From Byssochlamys sp. IMV 00236 (Eukaryota; Ascomycota; Eurotiomycetes; Eurotiales; Thermoascaceae): DNA of 64,000 nucleotides. Location: positions 1 through 64,000 of the forward strand of contig MSJH02000823.1 in assembly GCA_001931875.2 (NCBI GenBank), written 5' to 3'. The notes under the pieces are model-generated. The model had not been told where the DNA came from. It did not search any database and saw nothing but the letters and a program-made list of their open reading frames with translations. Below are positions 58,286-64,000 of the stretch, in pieces; the first letter of the stretch is position 1, and every line of letters starts with the position of its first letter. Both the position numbers and the translations under genes were made by a program.

Positions 58286-59008
58286 ATGGCGACCAACAGA
58301 TTGCAATACGTGAGTCAATAATCATCTGGAAAATTGTCTACAGATGGGTTATCTTCCAGATCAATGCTAACGATGAGATTCTCGCACAGCGCCGACGGAA
58401 CCCGTACGTTGAACCCATTCTACACGCCCGCATCGACACCTTTGAAAACCTCGTCGAGGTGGAATCTTTTATGGACGAGAAACTGATGAGATTCTGCGGA
58501 TAGGTACAACACGCGGTCCAACAAGGTCCGCGTCGTCAAGACTCCCGGCGGCGAGCTGCGATACCTTCACATCAAGAAGAAGGGTACTGCCCCGAAGTGC
58601 GGTGACTGTGGCATCAAGCTCCCTGGTGTGAGTGCGACCTTTCGTTAAATCAAAGAGAGATCTGGTTTCTGGGCGCTTTTGCTGCAATCGCTTGTTCTGT
58701 GTGGCATCGGTCAATGTGTCGAAACAATCCTTGTCAACCACGACATCGTGTGGAATACGAAATATATGGCACATCTAAGGCAGCTCACTAATCGGATTGT
58801 TGTTTAGGTCCCTGCCCTCCGCCCCCGTGAGTACGCTCAGGTCTCTCGTCCCAAGAAGAACGTCTCGCGTGCCTACGGTGGTTCCCGCTGCGCCAACTGC
58901 GTCAAGGACCGCATCGTCCGTGCCTTCCTGATCGAGGAGCAGAAGATCGTCAAGAAGGTCCTCAAGGAGTCTCAGGAGAAGGCCGCCAGCGCTGCCAAGA
59001 AGCGCTAA
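58286..59008 (+). CDS. rpl34: 60S ribosomal protein eL34
   Basis: eL34 is a small zinc-binding protein of the large ribosomal subunit. Exons are 58286-58309, 58390-58403, 58504-58627 and 58808-59008, giving 120 aa, the family length. The start is MATNRLQY, then [20 protein letters not shown]. The zinc ligands are visible as CGDCG and, after the third intron, CANC. The C-terminus is a basic helix. The second coding exon is only 14 nt, between introns of 80 and 100 bp, and is needed to rebuild the conserved RRRNPY. No snoRNA was recognised in the introns. The gene is divergent from prp8. Confidence 0.95.
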
Positions 59009-62000
59009 ACAAAAAAGCACTTTTTGTATGGTCTCGGTAATTGATTCTCCTGGGAAAGCGGAAGGTGAAAAGGGCTCGGAAATGACGGAGTTCTCTGACA
59101 GTTGAAGACGGAAAGGAACGGCTAGCATACGGACACAGAAATATGGAATTTTTGGTCGTGTGGCTATCCGAATGAATGTTTCCATTTTTCGGCAGATTCG
59201 CTGATCAAGAGTCTGCTACATACGAATAAAATCTCTGGCGAATCTGGACGGGCTTTCCAGCTCTTCACTTTCAGCGGGATCGGTTGTCTACAAAAACCAT
59301 CATTCGCCGATATAGAAAAAAATGAATCGTGTCGACGAATTTCTTTACTACCGTTCTCTCTTACATGGTGTTAGTTCGCAGCTTAACATGGCCATCCTTC
59401 TTTCCCTACGTATTTGCCCTGTCCTCGTTTCCCCGACCTTTCCTACACGCCGAGCCGACAGACCTCACGACTTAACTGGGACCTTGGATCAGCCTGCGCC
59501 ACGCAATACGGACTCACCACATTCACAACCGATACACGCCTCGCTATGAAGCAAAACTCCGGCATAACATGTCTGAAATCCACCACCCCTTCCCCTCTCA
59601 ACAGTAAGTATCGAAATGGACACGTACACGGCAGAAGAAAGAAGGGAGACGACGTAGTCCAGAATTTTCAATTAGTGAAGTAATAGCGTGCTCCCATTAC
59701 ATGCACGCCGCTAAATCCAGGCATCCGTAAAGGCAATGCGCACGTGCATATATAGTTTTTTTCTTGCATGGGCCCTAAGGTCTGGAGTGCCGATCCATCA
59801 TTCCGCGAGGCTGGCAGCGAACAGCGTAAAAAGGAAAAGAAAACGATAGCGACTAATTACCGGGGTGCAATACATTAATTCTAGGATCATACCATCGCGT
59901 GTGGGATAGCTGGGATAGGGAGTAGCTACCTTAAGTGGCTAATCTCAAGTCTTTCATCCATACTAGCGGGTCGAGTGGCGCATGCGACTATGTATATTAC
60001 AATACCTAAATAGGTATGTCGTTGAAGATGAGTTAGTCGAGGTTATCACTAGATCTCGTAATAATGAGTAAGAAGATGAATTGGTGAACATAAAAAAAAA
60101 AGGAAGGCGAACAAGAAATATTATCACCGGTATACCAGACCCGCTACCATACCATAGAGTCGCCGCAGGCCCGGCTCGTCTATCCATCGACCAGCGTGCG
60201 GACGAAGGCATGGCGCTTTAGTATATGGTAGAGTCAATCCTAGATATTCTGGATATTCTCTCTGGGTCTCGACTCACAGCTTACGGTGCAAGGAATCAAG
60301 TGTGCATCTATCCAACCCCCCTAGTTGTCTCCCGCATTGGTGACTGCGTCCCCGCACGGTGGGGAGACTGGAGCAGTGGAAGATCTAGGTTGATCTTTAC
60401 GCAGACGTGGGGGAAACGGTCGAGGAACAGCAGTTCATCTCAATAGCTGATCGACCAAGGATCAGGTGAATCCCAGGAATCACGCAGGGAGTTCATGCAT
60501 CGATATAGTCACGTATACCAAGACGGAAATGGGATGACGCAGGTTTCTCAATTAGTATACGGTATAACGGCCCAGTTCTGGACCATGGCTGCTCTTTCTG
60601 AGAGCGGAAACAAAATGGAGAGAGGACGCGAGAAACTGGTGTCTGTCCATGAGACCAGCTGGAGCTAGAAAGGCCTCGGTTTCCAAACCATTCCCCTCGA
60701 GTATCAGCGAAACCTGCATGAGTAGATCCAGCGAGCGCACCATAGTCCTCGGTATGAATATTGACCCCCCTCAGATACGCACGGTCCCATACAACGGCAA
60801 GGACTAAGGTTCATGGGATGATTTGAGGGACCTGCAGATACGGGATGACAGACGGGGTTGGTTTCCAACCCCATGTAGTTACCGGCTGGTTGTTAATCCT
60901 TGTGGATCATCCCTATGATAGGTCCTATAGGCCCTTAGCAAAGCCCCTCCATGATCGTCTTCCAGGTAAGTGATGATTTGTTCATACTTCGAAGTGTTGA
61001 ACGTTGAACGTTGAAGGTCATGATCAGCTTGGATTCGAACGACCCTGACGAGATATACTCCGCATCTACCGGAGAAAAAGGAGAAATTCCGAGTTAGCCT
61101 GAAAGTCTTGTTCAAGAGCAGCTGGTGATCCTTGCATGATCGTGAACCCAGGTCTAGGTCCTTGGGAGGCCCAGGAATTTAGTAATACTCTTCTAACGAT
61201 CCCCATCTTCTAGGCCTGCAGGCGTTGCGCGCTAGGCCCGGGGACTCGGCATGTTCATGTCTCTCTCCCGTACCAAAGCGGCTGTCACCTATACTGCTTA
61301 ATCGCTAAGGGCTACGTATGCCACAGGCGTGGCTAGCCCATCAAGTATTGTGTGAGGGTGCTAGGATGAGAGTCAGGGGGCCCTGAAAAGCGCCTACCGC
61401 GGCAATTATTAGGAAGTAATGATGGCTCGTGTCGACGAGGACCGGCCAATGGAAATTTGCACTGTCACATAATGCAGAAAATGATCGAGTGAGAATTCGT
61501 TTTCTGCCACGGCAGTCGCCCCTATCATGTCTCCGAGTGCTCGTATTTCTTCGAGGAAATACACTCTTCCCCTGGAAGAGAAGCCAACTGCCGGAAAGAA
61601 GAGGGGCGAAAGTAGCGATAGAGTCCGGCTGTACACTGCTGCAGAGTCTGGTTCTGGATAAAAGGAGTTCAGGTACTCTAATGCGGTTCCGATAGGTTCG
61701 ATCAAGGTTCCTGGAGGCCGTTATCCGCACGAGCGAGTCGGTATCTAGTGGAGCTATCACTTGGAGTGTCACATTGCAGGCGCCTGCCAAAGATCTGCGC
61801 GGAAAGAAGGTCGGGTTGTGATCTAACCCCAGTAGCGGCTCAGAGAAGTCCGTATCATGATTGTCTACTGATTAAAGGCCAGGTTGTCATCCTAATAGTG
61901 ATAGAGAGAAGGACCAGTGGCTGCTATCATCCTGGACTGTTAGATCATGATGTGTCATGGTCAACATTCATAGAATTCGCGAGATAGGAGCTGGGGTTTT

Positions 62001-63658
62001 TCCCGTGAGAGGGGCACTTTTTTGACGGATCATCAAGCCATGTTGACATGTCAAGAGTGCTCAACACGGCATCTAGCTGCTGAAGACGGCTTCCAAGATG
62101 GCCAGGAGTTATGATACTGGATCTGCTCTCCTCCAGCTCGAGAAATAATGACAAGATCTCGCAGTGCCTAAGGCTTAGCTTGCTTCACTCCATACAGTGA
62201 ATATATTGTACTGCCACTGCTCTTGAAGACTGCACAGCAGGCAAGCTGGCGCCAGACACAGGTCAGCCTCATGGTGGCTGCAGGGTTGGGCAGTGGAGTT
62301 TTCAACGGTGACCCGTGAATAGCCACCGCCACGGTCCGGGCCGTGAAGTCTCTATATTGGAGAATCCGATGCTGGGAAGAATGCGCGACATGCTGCTGGA
62401 TATTTTTCAGAGCTAACGCCGAAACTGACGATTCGGGACGGCCCCATTAATCGCCCTGCAGTAGTTGGCTAAATGGCCAGCATCTTGTGGTTCGCACTAA
62501 AAAGAAGGCGAGCAGCAGGCAAGCACGGTAAATTGCACGCAGCTGTGACTCTGCGAGCCTCCTTTTCAGAAGGGAAGATATAGCTAGTAGAATCTGCACA
62601 TGCAACAACTGGGTTTATTCATAAACGAAGCCAGTAGTGATCGAAGGCGAGTGTTAGTGGCTGATCCTGAGCACCTTAAGATCCAATATTGGGTTGTCCA
62701 CGGTTATTCATGCATATGTCAGCTGTCAGTCTATTTCTTCATCGTATCTGTGCTTCTGCCGCCATTTGGCCGAAAGGGCTGACAGATGCGGAATTGAGTT
62801 ATACTACAACTACCCGTGCTCCTTGCATTGTAACTGGTATGTACTTTCTCCTGCTTGTAGAGTACAAAAGTGGTGAGTTCTGCGCCGCAGTTTAGCCGGC
62901 AGATTGACCGCTAACTGTACCGTGCACCGGGCGCTACATGCAGTACACAGGCGGGATCGGCGAAAGACGATGTTGGATCTTTTCTTCGTCGGGTAGATCC
63001 TCGGAAGGGTGTACCCTTAATCTCGGAAGATGAGGGGCACTGACCCCGGGAAGGTGATTCATTATAATAGATCTTATATTAAGCTAACTATTAACTGCAT
63101 GGTTGGATGGGAAGATGAATCTGCTACTTGTATACAAAGAGCCTCCTTGGCTTAGCGCAGTAGTGCAGAGAAACACTAAGGCATTGTTCTTGTAAGAATG
63201 CCGCAATGACTGGAGGCCATTAATGGCTACGCGGCATCCAGAAGCCCGTTCCAGGTGTATACAGCTGTATTGTGACAATACCCAAGCATCTGAGGACTAG
63301 ACCAGATTCATGATGGGTTAAATATGACTATTGTACAAGTAAATACGAGACATCGGGTGCAGTCGTCACATCATAAGCTCATAAGACGTCTGAACCAAAA
63401 TCCAACCGAAGACATGATCGTCGCCACGCTTAAACATCCCAAGTAAATGTAAACAGCATGAGCATGGACATCACGCCTAATTATGCAACAATCCTTTCTC
63501 TTGGGGTCATGACAGGTAAAAACAGAAGGACAGGGATGAAGGTCTAAGGGGGCAAATAATGATGTGAAAGGAGATAAGCTTGAAACTAGGAATAAAATGT
63601 AGACAACTATTCAAAGAACCTCGCAGTAGAAAACAATAGCAAGCCAACCGACGCATGA
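59009..63658. other. 4.6-kb gene-poor spacer with coding-like fragments
   Basis: No intact gene can be supported. Coding-like minus-strand frames lie at 60552-60743 (63 codons from ATG), 61409-61705 and 61945-62154, in different frames and without a recognised domain. A + strand ATG frame at 59322-59549 follows eL34. A tRNA-sized folded element lies at 63141-63218. Confidence 0.4.
63141..63218 (+). other. tRNA-like element, probably a decayed tRNA or SINE fragment
   Basis: GCCTCC at 63141-63146 pairs with GGAGGC at 63212-63217, 71 bp downstream, the spacing of a tRNA acceptor stem. Inside lies TAGCGCAGTAGT, which matches the pol III A-box consensus at 11 of 12 positions. The 5' half recalls elongator methionine tRNA. 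No B box or T-loop (GGTTCRANYCC) is present, so a working tRNA gene is unlikely. An internal GGCA...TGCC hairpin with an inner TTCTT/AAGAA stem occupies 63180-63202. Confidence 0.35.
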
Positions 63659-64000
63659 TTACAAACTCTGTATCAAGTTATTAGAAACTCCATAGATTTC
63701 GGTCAAGTCGGGGAATCCAGTATTGAATGCAATGTGGTCTGCTCCAGGCTCAGAATCTTGGTAGAAGAGAGGAGAGTCCAGAGGGACATCCGTGCAACCC
63801 ATGACACTTTCCATGCCATAAACTTCTGGGAATGAAGCTGCCAACGGGGTTATGGGGGTTACCGCATGTGCGAAATATTGACCAGAAGCAGCGTGGCCAC
63901 CTTGGTCTTGGAGACTGTTGGTTGCTCCACTCTGTGGATGGCGGTATAGTTCAATCTTTTGCTCTTCCTGCTTGGCACGTTTTCTCCTGGCAGATATCTT
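63659..64000 (-). CDS. 3' end of an unidentified gene, partial at window edge
   Basis: An open frame of 113 codons ends in TAA at 63659-63661 and runs off the right edge, so the 5' part is missing. The first visible residues are basic (RRKRAKQEEQKIE), like the end of a DNA-binding basic region or a nuclear localisation signal. The rest is Ser/Gly/Pro-rich with acidic patches, as in a transcription-factor tail. A CCAG acceptor near 63987 means the exon may begin just inside the window. The family is not recognisable from this piece. Confidence 0.5.
   Translation of the reverse strand, partial: KISARRKRAKQEEQKIELYRHPQSGATNSLQDQGGHAASGQYFAHAVTPITPLAASFPEVYGMESVMGCTDVPLDSPLFYQDSEPGADHIAFNTGFPDLTEIYGVSNNLIQSL

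Noticed and set aside
61020..61100. tRNA gene suggested by GTTCGAATCC on the minus strand
   Set aside because: The stem next to the loop does not pair and no cloverleaf could be drawn.

Overview
The window is nuclear DNA from a filamentous ascomycete, most likely Eurotiales (Aspergillus, Penicillium or a close relative). Most genes carry short spliceosomal introns of about 50-70 bp with GTNNGT...YAG borders. Pyrimidine-rich tracts precede several start codons. The gene set is typical of that order: an acetate transporter of the GPR1/FUN34 type, an NCS1 purine-cytosine permease, a DUF1772 membrane protein and several fungal Myb/SANT proteins. No prokaryotic operon, CRISPR array, rRNA or intact tRNA was seen. 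The species cannot be named from the sequence alone. Exon borders were assigned by eye from splice sites, reading phase and family conservation.

Left part (1-21.8 kb): dom34/pelota (-) and an aldo-keto reductase (+) are divergent. They are followed by an uncharacterised 466-aa protein with a perfect PIP box and a KEN motif (+), ribosomal protein eS19 (-), an alpha/beta hydrolase fused to a capping-enzyme-like RNA triphosphatase domain (-) and a dihydroxy-acid dehydratase without an obvious mitochondrial presequence (-). A 100-bp decayed copy of that dehydratase lies about 0.7 kb upstream of its start. A 4.5-kb gene-poor stretch follows, containing a second gene relic, then a DUF1772 protein (+) and peroxin Pex2 (-).

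Middle part (21.8-46 kb): an acetate transporter-like protein (+), a KDEL-receptor-like protein with an acidic tail (-), a purine-cytosine permease (+) and cytochrome c oxidase subunit 4 (-) alternate with four Myb/SANT-domain proteins (-,-,+,-). The spacers between them are 1-4 kb. Three of the four Myb genes encode the same two-module arrangement.

Right part (46-64 kb): a 4.7-kb gene-poor stretch precedes the uninterrupted 2354-aa spliceosome core protein Prp8 (-). Prp8 is divergent from ribosomal protein eL34 (+) across a 480-bp shared promoter. A second 4.6-kb gene-poor stretch carries coding-like fragments and a tRNA-sized folded element. The 3' end of an unidentified gene (-) runs off the right edge.

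There is no sign of a single co-regulated pathway. The window mixes housekeeping functions (translation, ribosome rescue, splicing, respiration, peroxisome and ER sorting) with transporters and regulators, separated by decaying intergenic DNA. The best leads for something undescribed are the hydrolase/triphosphatase fusion, the PIP/KEN protein and the Myb gene cluster.
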